A stretch of DNA of 64,000 nucleotides from the NCBI RefSeq assembly GCF_018069565.1, contig NZ_JAGPNL010000001.1, positions 310,001 to 374,000 of the forward strand. Reading direction: 5' to 3'. The notes beneath the pieces are model-generated. The model had not been told where the DNA came from. It did no database searches and saw nothing but the letters and a program-made list of their open reading frames with translations. The position numbers were made by a program, and so were the translations under genes. Within the stretch, counting starts at the first letter, position 1. Every line of letters starts with the position of its first letter. Origin of the DNA: Streptomyces tagetis. GTDB taxonomy: Bacteria > Actinomycetota > Actinomycetes > Streptomycetales > Streptomycetaceae. Shown piece after piece: positions 8,304 to 16,463 of this stretch.

Positions 8304-9047
8304 TCAGAGCACGACGCGGAAGTGCGTGGTCAGCCGGTGGTCGTCGTCCAGGACGTGGTAGGCGAGGCCCGGAGGCTGGTCGCGGTCGGCGGGCTCGCCG
8401 CCCTCCCAGGGCAGGCGCAGCGTCCAGGTGACCGCCGGGGAGACGATCACCGGGCGCCCGGCGAAGGCGGACGCCGCGGCGGTGTGGGCGTGGCCGGTGA
8501 GGAGGGCGACCACACGCGGATGCGCGTCGAGCAGCGCGGCGAGGTCCCCGGCCTCCCGGAGCGGCCAGGCGTCGGGCAGCGGGTGGTGGACCGTGACCGG
8601 CGGATGGTGGAAGGCGAGCAGTGCGGGGGTGCCGTCCGCCAGACCGGAGAGGGTGGCGTCGATCCAGTCGAGGGTCTCCGGCGCGAGGCGCCCCTCGTCG
8701 CGGCCGGGGACGGTGCTGTCGCACATGAGGATCACGGCGCCGGGCACGTGGTGGGCCCGGTTGACGGGCCCGTCGCCGGGGGGCTCGGAGAGCAGGACGG
8801 TGCGGTAGGCCGACCGATCGTCGTGGTTGCCGGGGCAGAGGAACACCGGGAACGGCGCCTTCAGGAGGCGCGCGGCCTCCTCGTACTCCGCCTCCTCGCC
8901 GTGGTCGGCGATGTCCCCGGTCACCAGGACCGCGTCCGGCCGGCGGGGCAGCGCGCGCAGGTGGTTCATGACCTGCTCGGCGCGGCGGGCGGCCCGCTCG
9001 CTCCCGTCCAGGTGCAGATCGCTGATCTGGGCGAGCAGCAGCGTCAT
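8304..9047 (-). CDS. Calcineurin-like metallophosphoesterase (CpdA-like)
   Basis: The 247-residue protein has the full metallophosphoesterase motif set: D10/H12 in SDLHLD, D45 in TGDIADHG, N74/H75 in PGNHDD, the H147/H148 pair in AFHHPP, and H186/H188 in TGHAH. It resembles 3',5'-cyclic-AMP phosphodiesterases (CpdA) and other class III nucleotide phosphoesterases. I chose the ATG at 9047, which follows GGGGTGA; a longer in-frame start at 9143 lacks conserved sequence. It converges on the aminotransferase gene with a 25-bp gap. It may be a general phosphoesterase, or may remove phosphate from a pathway intermediate; nothing here decides. Confidence 0.85.
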   Translation of the reverse strand: MTLLLAQISDLHLDGSERAARRAEQVMNHLRALPRRPDAVLVTGDIADHGEEAEYEEAARLLKAPFPVFLCPGNHDDRSAYRTVLLSEPPGDGPVNRAHHVPGAVILMCDSTVPGRDEGRLAPETLDWIDATLSGLADGTPALLAFHHPPVTVHHPLPDAWPLREAGDLAALLDAHPRVVALLTGHAHTAAASAFAGRPVIVSPAVTWTLRLPWEGGEPADRDQPPGLAYHVLDDDHRLTTHFRVVL

Positions 9048-10439
9048 GACGTCACCCCGTAACCTCCGCTGGACCCACTCGCCGCCGACCGGTACCGGGT
9101 CTCGAACAACACCCCGGTCCCTGACGGGAGTTCCCCGACTCACCCCGGCGACTCTAGGCGCCGACCCAGCCAGTGATCAAGACACCCCCAGCCAACCGGC
9201 ACAGCACACGCAGAGCCTCCCCCGGCCCCTCACAGGGCCCACCCCACCGCGGCCAGCGCCCCCTTCCGGCGACACGGCCGGGCCGCCGGCCCCTTTCCAG
9301 AGCAGTCCACGACGGGTAAGTCTCTCTGGCGCGCGATGGATGAGCGGTCGCTTCCCCCGAATGATCCGGTCGATGGCCCCGAGATCAATTCCTGGGTGGA
9401 CGACCGGGGTGAAGCTGGTCATGTCGAATTTACTTGACGGCAGTGCTGCCGGGCTTGAATTGGTGATGTCGGTCAGTCGTTCATGACCGGATACATGAGG
9501 ACTTCATCAAGGAATTCTCGGACACCGCGTTCCGGTATGACCGCCCGAGCGGCACATCTCTGCTCGTTGTGGTTCTTGACGATGTCCGCAATCCGTTCAG
9601 AGGCAGCTTGCTCGATGAGGACATCGAACTCGCTCGCAACGCGCGCAGGCGAACACGATTGACTTCGGTCGCAAGTTCCTGGCGCAAACCACGATGAGCG
9701 ACCAGTCGCCGCCGGCCCACGCGGTGGGCAGTGTCAGGTTGGCCAGATGTGGGGGCTTCTTGCAGGGGCAGCGCGGCGTGCGAGTGCGACGGGGTCGTGG
9801 TCGGGAATGTGGTCGGCCGGTTCCCTCGGGGGATTCCGTGGGCACAGGTGAGGGACAGGTCGGCGGCGTTCACATTCTGGCTGTGTAAGACGTGGGTGAT
9901 GCATGTGAGTGTGTCGAACATGGCGAATTCCCTTCCATAGTGCCGGGTACCTCCTGGGTGTGGTCATATCAACGCCGAACGGGGGCGGGTGATAGGGGCT
10001 CCGGGGAGCGCAACGGCTGACCGGGGTGCTTCATGGGGGCGGGTCACTGGGTGGGGCTGTTGGCTCTGCCGGCCTGGGTGACCTGGGCAAAGGGTCGTTG
10101 GCCTGTTTGCGTGTCGGGGTGGTGAGGGGCGTGCTGCGGGGCGTGCCGGCCTCGGCGGGATCGACGTGAATGGGGTGGTGGAAGCCGGGCGGGCTTTCGT
10201 GGTGGGGGTGGGGATCGTATGTCCCGGGTTGCGGTGGTCCGGTTCTATCGCGGTGTATCTGGTGCCGTCGCCGGTATGGGCTGTCCCCGGATTCCGGGGG
10301 GAGAGTCGTGGGGCGAGTGGTTGTTTTTCCGTCACTTCGAATACTCCTGGAATTCACCCGTGATTCTCATGGGCTCCTCATGCGCCGTTGGTTGCGTGTG
10401 CGAGGCCGGTTGGTCCGCGACGTATGAGCGAGGAGGCGC
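9048..10439. other. 1.4-kb region without a convincing gene; possible decayed ORFs
   Basis: No frame here has the codon bias and length of the flanking genes. The segment 9300-9720 has lower GC than its surroundings. It holds fragments that look protein-like but broken. One is a plus-strand frame open at 9467-9697 with no start codon. Another is a minus-strand stretch from an ATG at 9922 backward to 9481, preceded by GGAAGGG, whose sequence resembles nothing I recognise. A third is a minus-strand stretch from 9422 that reads protein-like for about 30 residues and then becomes low complexity. I see remnants rather than genes. The last 100 bp should hold the promoter of the VTC-domain gene. Confidence 0.4.
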
Positions 10440-11387
10440 GTGGTGTTCCTGTCGAAGGCAGCCGTGGCGCGTGAGGGGCAGGATGGGGAGGTTCGGGCGG
10501 CCGGGGCCGGGGCCGGGGCTGGGGGGAGCGCGGAGTCGTCGCATGTGGCCAGTCGGCTGCACGCGTTCAACCGGTTCGAGCTGAAGTACCTCGTCCCGGT
10601 GGAGCAGGCCGCCGAGATCCGTGACGAGCTGGCCGGGCGGATGGACCGGGACCCGCACAGCCCCGTCGGTGGGTACGGCGTGTGGAGCCTGTACTACGAC
10701 ACGCCTCAACTCCGTTTCTACTGGGAGAAGATCGAGGGGCTGAAGTTCCGCCGCAAGCTGCGCATCCGCCACTACGGCAACCTCGACGGAGTCACCGACG
10801 AGTCCCCGGTGTGCGTGGAGATCAAGCAGCGCGTCAACCGGGTTACGCAGAAGCGCCGCATCACCCTCTCCTACGGCGTCGCGCGGCAACTCTGCGACGG
10901 GCGACGGGTGGTGGACCACTCGGCGAGGGAGACCGCCTTCGTCCAGGAGGTCCTGGAGTTGATCACGCGGCTGAACCTCCAGGCGACCGTGATCACCGGG
11001 TACCAGCGCGAAGCCCTGGTCGGGCGGGACGCGGACACCGGGCTGCGGGTCACCTTCGACCGGCGGGTCCGCGGCCGGGACCGGGACTTCCACTTCGGCA
11101 TCGAGACGCCGGAGAACCGCTTCACGATCCCGCCGCACCTGTCGGTCATGGAGGTCAAGGTCAACGAGCGCACCCCGCACTGGATCACCGACCTGGCCGC
11201 GCGGCGCAATCTCCACCTCGTCCGGATCTCCAAGTACGTGCAGTCCATCGAGGCGTTCGGCCTGGCCCCGCGCTCGGTCTTCCACGTCAACGAGGCGGAC
11301 TTTCCGCCACCCACCCCCACTGAAGAACAGCCGCCGGAACAGCGGCCGGCGCGGTACGACGCGTCGACGAAGGCAGGAGCACAGTGA
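10440..11387 (+). CDS. VTC domain protein (polyphosphate polymerase-like)
   Basis: The 315-residue protein is dominated by a VTC domain (about residues 38-285), the tunnel-fold catalytic domain of yeast vacuolar polyphosphate polymerase. Visible features are FNRFELKYLV, SLYYDTPQL, FRRKLRIRHYG, VCVEIKQR and VMEVKVNE. These basic and acidic residues line the tunnel that binds ATP, polyphosphate and metal. AGGAGG at 10431-10436 lies just upstream of two tandem GTG codons (10440, 10443), so the exact start is uncertain by one codon. Its end overlaps the next gene by 4 bp. Bacterial VTC proteins are usually found with DUF4956 and CotH genes, exactly as here. The actual substrate in Streptomyces is not established. 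Confidence 0.88.
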   Translation: MVFLSKAAVAREGQDGEVRAAGAGAGAGGSAESSHVASRLHAFNRFELKYLVPVEQAAEIRDELAGRMDRDPHSPVGGYGVWSLYYDTPQLRFYWEKIEGLKFRRKLRIRHYGNLDGVTDESPVCVEIKQRVNRVTQKRRITLSYGVARQLCDGRRVVDHSARETAFVQEVLELITRLNLQATVITGYQREALVGRDADTGLRVTFDRRVRGRDRDFHFGIETPENRFTIPPHLSVMEVKVNERTPHWITDLAARRNLHLVRISKYVQSIEAFGLAPRSVFHVNEADFPPPTPTEEQPPEQRPARYDASTKAGAQ

Positions 11388-12067
11388 ACTTCGATCTCGA
11401 ACTACAGGAACTCAGTGGCACGTTCAGCGTGGCCGATGTCGTGGCGGCGATGGCGCTGTCCTTCGTCCTGTCGGCGCTGATCGGTTACGTGTACCGGTAC
11501 ACGCACCGCAACGTCTCCTACAGCCAGTCCTACGTGCAGACGCTGGTCATCGTCGGCATGATCGTCGCCCTGATCATGCTGGTCGTCGGGTCCAACCTGG
11601 CGCGTGCGTTCTCGCTGGTCGGAGCCTTGTCGGTGGTCCGCTTCCGCAACGCGGTCAAGGAGACCCGGGACGTCGGCTTCGTCTTCCTGGCCATGGCGAT
11701 CGGCATGGCCTGCGGTGCCCGCTTCTACACGCTGGCCGCGGTCGGCGCCGTCGTGATCTGCGTCGTCATCATCGTCATGTACAAGTTCAACTGGTTCGTG
11801 CTGAACGTGCAGCGCCAGGTCGTCAAGGTCCAGGTCCCCGCCGGGGACGACTACACGCCGCAGATCCGTGACGTACTCATCAAGTACACCAGCGAGTTCG
11901 AGCTGGTCAGCACGGAGACGATCCGGGGCGGAGCGCTCAGCGAGGTCTTCTACACGGTCCGCCTGAAGAAGGGCGCCGAGCCCGCCGACCTGGTCAGCGC
12001 GCTCCAGGAACGGACGTCCGGGCAGCGGGTCACCGTGTTGACCGGTTACGACACGACGGACCTGTGA
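11384..12067 (+). CDS. DUF4956 integral membrane protein
   Basis: The 227-residue protein has about four hydrophobic segments in residues 15-135: VVAAMALSFVLSALIGYVYR, the stretch around VIVGMIVALIMLVVG, FVFLAMAIGMACG, and AVGAVVICVVIIVMYKF. A soluble C-terminal domain follows. The motif LVGALSVVRFRNAVKETRDVG is characteristic of DUF4956. It is translationally coupled to the VTC gene upstream and the CotH gene downstream. It may anchor or serve a polyphosphate-handling complex; that role is inferred only from the conserved gene neighbourhood. Confidence 0.88.
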   Translation: MNFDLELQELSGTFSVADVVAAMALSFVLSALIGYVYRYTHRNVSYSQSYVQTLVIVGMIVALIMLVVGSNLARAFSLVGALSVVRFRNAVKETRDVGFVFLAMAIGMACGARFYTLAAVGAVVICVVIIVMYKFNWFVLNVQRQVVKVQVPAGDDYTPQIRDVLIKYTSEFELVSTETIRGGALSEVFYTVRLKKGAEPADLVSALQERTSGQRVTVLTGYDTTDL

Positions 12068-13614
12068 TGAGTGGCGGGACCTCCGCGCGGCGCGGGCGGC
12101 GGCTGCGGGACCGGCTGCCCGTCCGGCTGCGGCACCACTGGAAGCCTGCCGCGGTGCTGGGCGTCGGGCTCGCCGCGATGGTCGTCTTCCTCGGCGACGT
12201 GCGGATCTCCCCGTACGTCACGTCGTCCTCCCGGGTCGAGGCGGACCCCATCACCGACGACGTCGGCGGAACGGTGGACCTGTACGACACCTCGGTGGCA
12301 CACACGCTCCAGATCACCTATGAGCAGACCGACTTCGACAAGATGATGAAGGAGTTCCGCGAGGACGGGACCAAGGAGTACATCAAGGCCGACCTGGTCG
12401 TCGACGGTGTGTACCTCAACGACGTCGGCATCCGTCTCAAGGGCAACTCCACCCTGATGTCCCTGCGGGGCGGCAGAGGAATGCCCGGTGGGGGACGGGG
12501 GCTGCCCGACGGTGCCCCGACGGGTGCGGTGCGTGCCCCCGGCGGTGCCACCGAGGGCGGTGCCCCCGGCGAAACCGGCCAACGCGGAGGCGGCGGCATG
12601 GGCGGGATGGTGCAGTACGACCTCTCCGCCGACAAGCCCGAGGAACTGCCCTGGCTCGTCAAGATCGATGAGTACGTCGAGGGCCGTGCCTACCAGGGCG
12701 AGCGGGAGATCTCGCTGCGCCCCGGCAGCAAGGGGCAGGTGCCGCTCAACGAGGCGCTGGCGCTGTCCCTGACCGGGCTGAGCGGGCAGAAGGCCGAGCG
12801 GTACGGCTTCACCGAGCTGACCGTGAACAACCGGCCCGCCGCCACCCGCCTCATGGTCGAGGCCCCGGACACCGACTACGCCGACGACGTGGGCGACGGC
12901 AACGGGGTGCTGTACAAGGCCAAGGCGGGCGGCAGCTTCGCCTACCGCGGCGACGACCCCACCGACTACGAGAGTTCCTTCAAGCAGCTCAACAAGAAGG
13001 GCAGCCAGGACCTCGAACCGGTCATGAAGCTCATCAAATGGGTCAACAACGCCTCGGACGAGGAGTTCGCCCGCGACCTCGGCAAATACGTCGACGTCGA
13101 GTCGTTCGCCGAGTACCTGGCCTCGCAGAACCTGCTGCTGAACTTCGACGACATGGCGGGACCGGGCAAGAACTACCTGCTCTGGTACGACCTGGACACC
13201 AAGAAGTTCTCCGTCCTGGGCTGGGACTACAACCTGACCTTCAGCGGGGACGCCACGGCCGGACCGGAGGACGAGATCGGCATGGGCGGCGGCCTGCCCG
13301 GTGCCCGGCCCGAGGGCTTGCCCCAGGGCGCGGCCGACACCGAAGGGCGCGGGCCGGGTGCCATGGAGCACGTCCTGAAGACCAGGTTCCTCGCCTCCGA
13401 CGCCTTCGACGGCGTGTACCAGGAGGCGTACCGCGAGCTGTACCGGAAGTTCTACGGCTCGGGCGCGGCGGCGGAGAACCTGGAGGCCGTCGCGGAGCAG
13501 GCCCGTGCCGCGGGCGCCGGCTCCGAGGAGCTGGAGTCGTCGGTCACCCGGCTCCGGCAGACCGTCACCGACCGCACCGCAGCCCTGGCCGAGAACAAGG
13601 AGGTGACCGGCTGA
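12064..13614 (+). CDS. CotH-family protein kinase-like exported protein
   Basis: The 516-residue protein begins with a basic stretch and one hydrophobic segment (about residues 28-45), suggesting membrane anchoring with an extracytoplasmic body. The rest matches the CotH family: GIRLKGNS near residue 125, LPWLVKIDEYVEG, LNEALAL, the YGFTEL-TVNN strand pair, a QNLLLNFDDMAGPGKNYLLWYD active-site region, and LGWDYNLTF. CotH proteins are atypical kinases first known from Bacillus spore coat. Gly/Pro-rich insertions at about residues 139-180 and 405-435 are low complexity. GTG 12064 overlaps the previous stop, and ATG 12067 is an equally good start. Confidence 0.88.
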   Translation: MMSGGTSARRGRRLRDRLPVRLRHHWKPAAVLGVGLAAMVVFLGDVRISPYVTSSSRVEADPITDDVGGTVDLYDTSVAHTLQITYEQTDFDKMMKEFREDGTKEYIKADLVVDGVYLNDVGIRLKGNSTLMSLRGGRGMPGGGRGLPDGAPTGAVRAPGGATEGGAPGETGQRGGGGMGGMVQYDLSADKPEELPWLVKIDEYVEGRAYQGEREISLRPGSKGQVPLNEALALSLTGLSGQKAERYGFTELTVNNRPAATRLMVEAPDTDYADDVGDGNGVLYKAKAGGSFAYRGDDPTDYESSFKQLNKKGSQDLEPVMKLIKWVNNASDEEFARDLGKYVDVESFAEYLASQNLLLNFDDMAGPGKNYLLWYDLDTKKFSVLGWDYNLTFSGDATAGPEDEIGMGGGLPGARPEGLPQGAADTEGRGPGAMEHVLKTRFLASDAFDGVYQEAYRELYRKFYGSGAAAENLEAVAEQARAAGAGSEELESSVTRLRQTVTDRTAALAENKEVTG

Positions 13615-13618
13615 GGAC

Positions 13619-13677
13619 TCCGGCATTCCGGCCCGCCCTCCCCGAAGCGGCGCCCGGAATGCCGGAACGTCCCTTTT
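13619..13677 (+). terminator. Rho-independent-type terminator after the VTC-DUF4956-CotH operon
   Basis: A perfect 13-bp inverted repeat (TCCGGCATTCCGG at 13619-13631 and its complement at 13654-13666) encloses a 22-base loop and is followed by CGTCCCTTTT. It begins 4 bp after the CotH stop codon and separates this operon from the two-component system. Confidence 0.75.
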
Positions 13678-13774
13678 CCTGAGGTAACCGCCCCTTCCTC
13701 CACAGGTTCCCTGGCTACCATCGCGCCCCACCGCACCGGCCCGCCCCGCCCGTCGTACCCCGAGGTGCCAGAAC

Positions 13775-14527
13775 GTGATCGACCAGCACACCCCCGCGCG
13801 CCCGCCCGCCGCCGGACACACCGTCCTCGTGGTGGAGGACGATGCCAGCATCCGTACCCTGCTCACCTCCGCGCTCGGCGCGGCCGGCTACACCGTCGCG
13901 AGCGCGGCCGACGGGCAGGAGGCCATGTTCCGGGCCGGCGCCACCCGGCCCGACCTGATCGTCCTGGACGTCATGCTCCCGGACACCGACGGCTTCCGGG
14001 TCATCCGCGACCTGCGCGCCCAGGGCGTCTACACCCCCGTGCTCTTCCTCACCGCCCGCTCCGGCGTCGAGGACCGCATCATCGGCCTCAGCTCCGGCGG
14101 CGACGACTACGTCACCAAGCCCTTCCACGTCCAGGAGGTGCTGCTGCGCATCCGCGCCATCCTGCGCCGAGGCAGCGCACCCCCCTCCGCCACGGGCGCC
14201 CGCCCGCCGCTGCGCCACGCCGACCTCACCCTGGACGAGACGACCCGCGAAGTCCGCCGCGCGGACCGCCTCCTGAGCCTGTCGCCGACCGAATTCCGGC
14301 TGCTGGCCTGCCTGTTGGCTCAGCCAGAGCGCGTACTGGAGAAGTCCGAGATCCTCCAGCAGGTCTGGCGCTACGACTTCTCCGGCGACAGCCGCATCGT
14401 CGACACCTACATCAAGAACCTGCGCCGCAAGATCGACCGCGATCCGCCCGCCCTGATCCACACGGTGCGCGGGGTCGGCTACTGCCTGCGGCTGCCGCGC
14501 GACGAGAACCGCCCGACCGCCCCGTGA
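13775..14527 (+). CDS. OmpR/PhoB-family response regulator
   Basis: The 250-residue protein has an N-terminal receiver domain: the acidic pair in VVEDDAS, the phosphoacceptor aspartate in LIVLDVMLPDTDGF, the threonine in LFLTAR, and the lysine in YVTKPFH. A C-terminal winged-helix DNA-binding domain follows (SLSPTEFRLLACLLAQPERVLEKSEI through VDTYIKNLRRKID). GTG 13775 is the start. The stop overlaps the kinase start at 14524. It lies just downstream of the CotH operon and may regulate it, but the terminator between them shows it is transcribed separately. Confidence 0.93.
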   Translation: MIDQHTPARPPAAGHTVLVVEDDASIRTLLTSALGAAGYTVASAADGQEAMFRAGATRPDLIVLDVMLPDTDGFRVIRDLRAQGVYTPVLFLTARSGVEDRIIGLSSGGDDYVTKPFHVQEVLLRIRAILRRGSAPPSATGARPPLRHADLTLDETTREVRRADRLLSLSPTEFRLLACLLAQPERVLEKSEILQQVWRYDFSGDSRIVDTYIKNLRRKIDRDPPALIHTVRGVGYCLRLPRDENRPTAP

Positions 14528-16074
14528 GGTGGCCCCGCCGGCTGCGCCCGCGCTCGCTGCGCAGCCGCCTCGTCCTGATCGCCGGGCTGCTGGCCACCAG
14601 CGCGGTCCTGCTGTGCCAGTTCGCCGGCCTGACCGTGCTGCGCGGCTGGCTGACGGCCCAGGTCGACGACCGGCTCTCCCACTTCCGGCCCCCCGACGTC
14701 GTCTACGAGGACATCGCCGCCGGTGGCGTACCACGGCCGCCGGAGCCGGACCACGCGCTGCCCTCCGACTACCGCGTCTTCTTCTACGACGAGGACGGGA
14801 ACCTGCTGCCCGCCTCCCTGGGCAGTGTCGACGCCACCGGCCCCCGTCTGCCGCGGCGGGTCGCCGACCTCGACCTGTCCGCCGGACGCCCGAGCACCGT
14901 ACCGGCCCGGGGTGACACCGGGTCCGGCTGGCGCGTCATCGTCCACCCCGGGCCCGGCCGCGCCCAGGCGGTCGTCGCCCTGCCCCTGGACACCGTGGAC
15001 GGCGCCACCGCCAAACTCCTCTGGCTGAGCCTCGGCCTCGGCGCGGCCGTCGCCGCCGGGGTCGTCGTCCTCGGCAACGGCGCCGTACGCCTCGGGCTGC
15101 GCCCGCTCACCCGCGTCGAGCACACCGCCCAGCACATCACCGCGGGCGCCCTGGAACTCAACGTGCCCGTGGCGGACCCGGACACCGAGGTCGGCCGCCT
15201 CGGCCTGGCCCTCAACACCATGCTCGACCGCCTGCGCGCCTCCCTGCGCCGCACCGCCACCTCCGAAGCGCGGCTGCGCCACTTCATGGCGGACGCCGGC
15301 CACGAACTGCGTACCCCGCTCACCGCCGTGCAGGGTTTCGCCGAACTCCTCCTCGCCGAACCGGACATGCCCGACCGCCGCCGTCGGGAAGCGCACGTCC
15401 TGATCGCCCGCAACGCCGAGCGCATGAGCCGTCTCGTCGACGACCTGTTCCTCCTCGCCAAGCTGGGCGACACCCCCGTACCGCACCGCGAGCCCGTCGA
15501 CCTGCTCTCCCTGGCCGCGGACGCCATCGCCACCACCGCGGTACGCCATCCCGGCCGCGCCGTCACCCTGGAGCCGCTCGCGGGCCACCCGGGCGGCCCC
15601 GAACGCGGCCTGGACATCGTCGAGGCGCCCGGCGATCCCCACCAACTCGCCCAGATCCTCGGGAACCTGCTCTCCAACGCCTGCGTCCACACGCCCGCCG
15701 ACAGCGGCGTCCGCGTCCGGGTCGGCGCCGCGCGCACGCCCGTCGGCCGAAGCGCCCTCGGCGGCGGGCCGCCGCTGCCGCCCGGCACGCCCGTCTGCGT
15801 CGTCGAGGTCGCGGACGACGGCCCCGGCATCCGGCCCGACGAGGCCCCGCACGTCTTCGACCGCTTCTACCGCGCCGCGCCCCTCGGTCAGGGGGCCGCG
15901 CCGGGGTGCGAGCCCGGTTCCGGCCTCGGCCTCGCCATCGCCGCCGCCATCGCCACGGCGCACGGCGGACGCCTCGAACTGGACAACCACCCCGGCGAGG
16001 GCTGCGCCTTCCGCCTCCTCCTGCCCGACTCGGCGGCGGTGGGGGGCGGCGACGGGGAGGAAGTCCTCAGATGA
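14524..16074 (+). CDS. Membrane sensor histidine kinase
   Basis: The 516-residue protein has two transmembrane segments (about residues 16-42 and 160-185) flanking a periplasmic sensor region. A HAMP segment follows (residues about 190-240), then a HisKA domain with the phosphorylatable histidine in DAGHELRTPLTAVQGF. The HATPase domain has an N-box NLLSNACVHT, a DDGPGI G1 box and a GSGLGLAIA G2 box. GTG 14524 overlaps the response-regulator stop, so the pair is co-translated. The ligand is unknown. Confidence 0.93.
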   Translation: MRWPRRLRPRSLRSRLVLIAGLLATSAVLLCQFAGLTVLRGWLTAQVDDRLSHFRPPDVVYEDIAAGGVPRPPEPDHALPSDYRVFFYDEDGNLLPASLGSVDATGPRLPRRVADLDLSAGRPSTVPARGDTGSGWRVIVHPGPGRAQAVVALPLDTVDGATAKLLWLSLGLGAAVAAGVVVLGNGAVRLGLRPLTRVEHTAQHITAGALELNVPVADPDTEVGRLGLALNTMLDRLRASLRRTATSEARLRHFMADAGHELRTPLTAVQGFAELLLAEPDMPDRRRREAHVLIARNAERMSRLVDDLFLLAKLGDTPVPHREPVDLLSLAADAIATTAVRHPGRAVTLEPLAGHPGGPERGLDIVEAPGDPHQLAQILGNLLSNACVHTPADSGVRVRVGAARTPVGRSALGGGPPLPPGTPVCVVEVADDGPGIRPDEAPHVFDRFYRAAPLGQGAAPGCEPGSGLGLAIAAAIATAHGGRLELDNHPGEGCAFRLLLPDSAAVGGGDGEEVLR

Positions 16075-16210
16075 CGGCGGGGTAGTGGCCGGCCGGTGAG
16101 ATGCAGTGGGCTCCGATGCCGCTTCGGCCCCTCCCGGCATGCCGACCGTGGGGGGTACCATCCCGGCGGTGTCGGCGATCGTCCACGCCCAGGCTTCCCC
16201 CGGAGTGATC

Positions 16211-16342
16211 ATGCCGACCGAACGCCCCGGCAGGACGGCGACGTGGGCGAAGGTCCTCGCCGCGTTCGTTCTCCTGGTCCTCATGCCCTTGGTGATCTTC
16301 TTCGTCGTCTCCTTCCGGGGGTCGGGCGCGTTCCCGTGGTGA
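16211..16342 (+). CDS. Small single-pass membrane protein
   Basis: This is a 43-residue reading frame starting with ATG 16211, preceded by GGAG at about 16202-16205. A short basic N-terminus (PTERPGRTATW) leads into one strong hydrophobic helix, VLAAFVLLVLMPLVIFFVVS, and a short tail ending in FPW. A longer in-frame start at 16106 exists but adds low-conservation sequence. The role is unknown. The compact hydrophobic design suggests a real membrane peptide rather than a chance ORF. Confidence 0.45.
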   Translation: MPTERPGRTATWAKVLAAFVLLVLMPLVIFFVVSFRGSGAFPW

Positions 16343-16463
16343 GCGCGTTGGGGCGCTCACCCGTCGACTCGCGTCGGTCGGGCGGGAGTGGTCCGGTTGG
16401 GGAGATGGTGTGGTGGGGGGAAGGCGGGGGCTGGGGCGGTGGGGGAGGGGCTTCTAGCATGGG

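Noticed and set aside
9177..9422. 81-residue minus-strand frame as a gene
   Set aside because: Only its first 30 residues look protein-like, no ribosome-binding site is present and the rest is low complexity.
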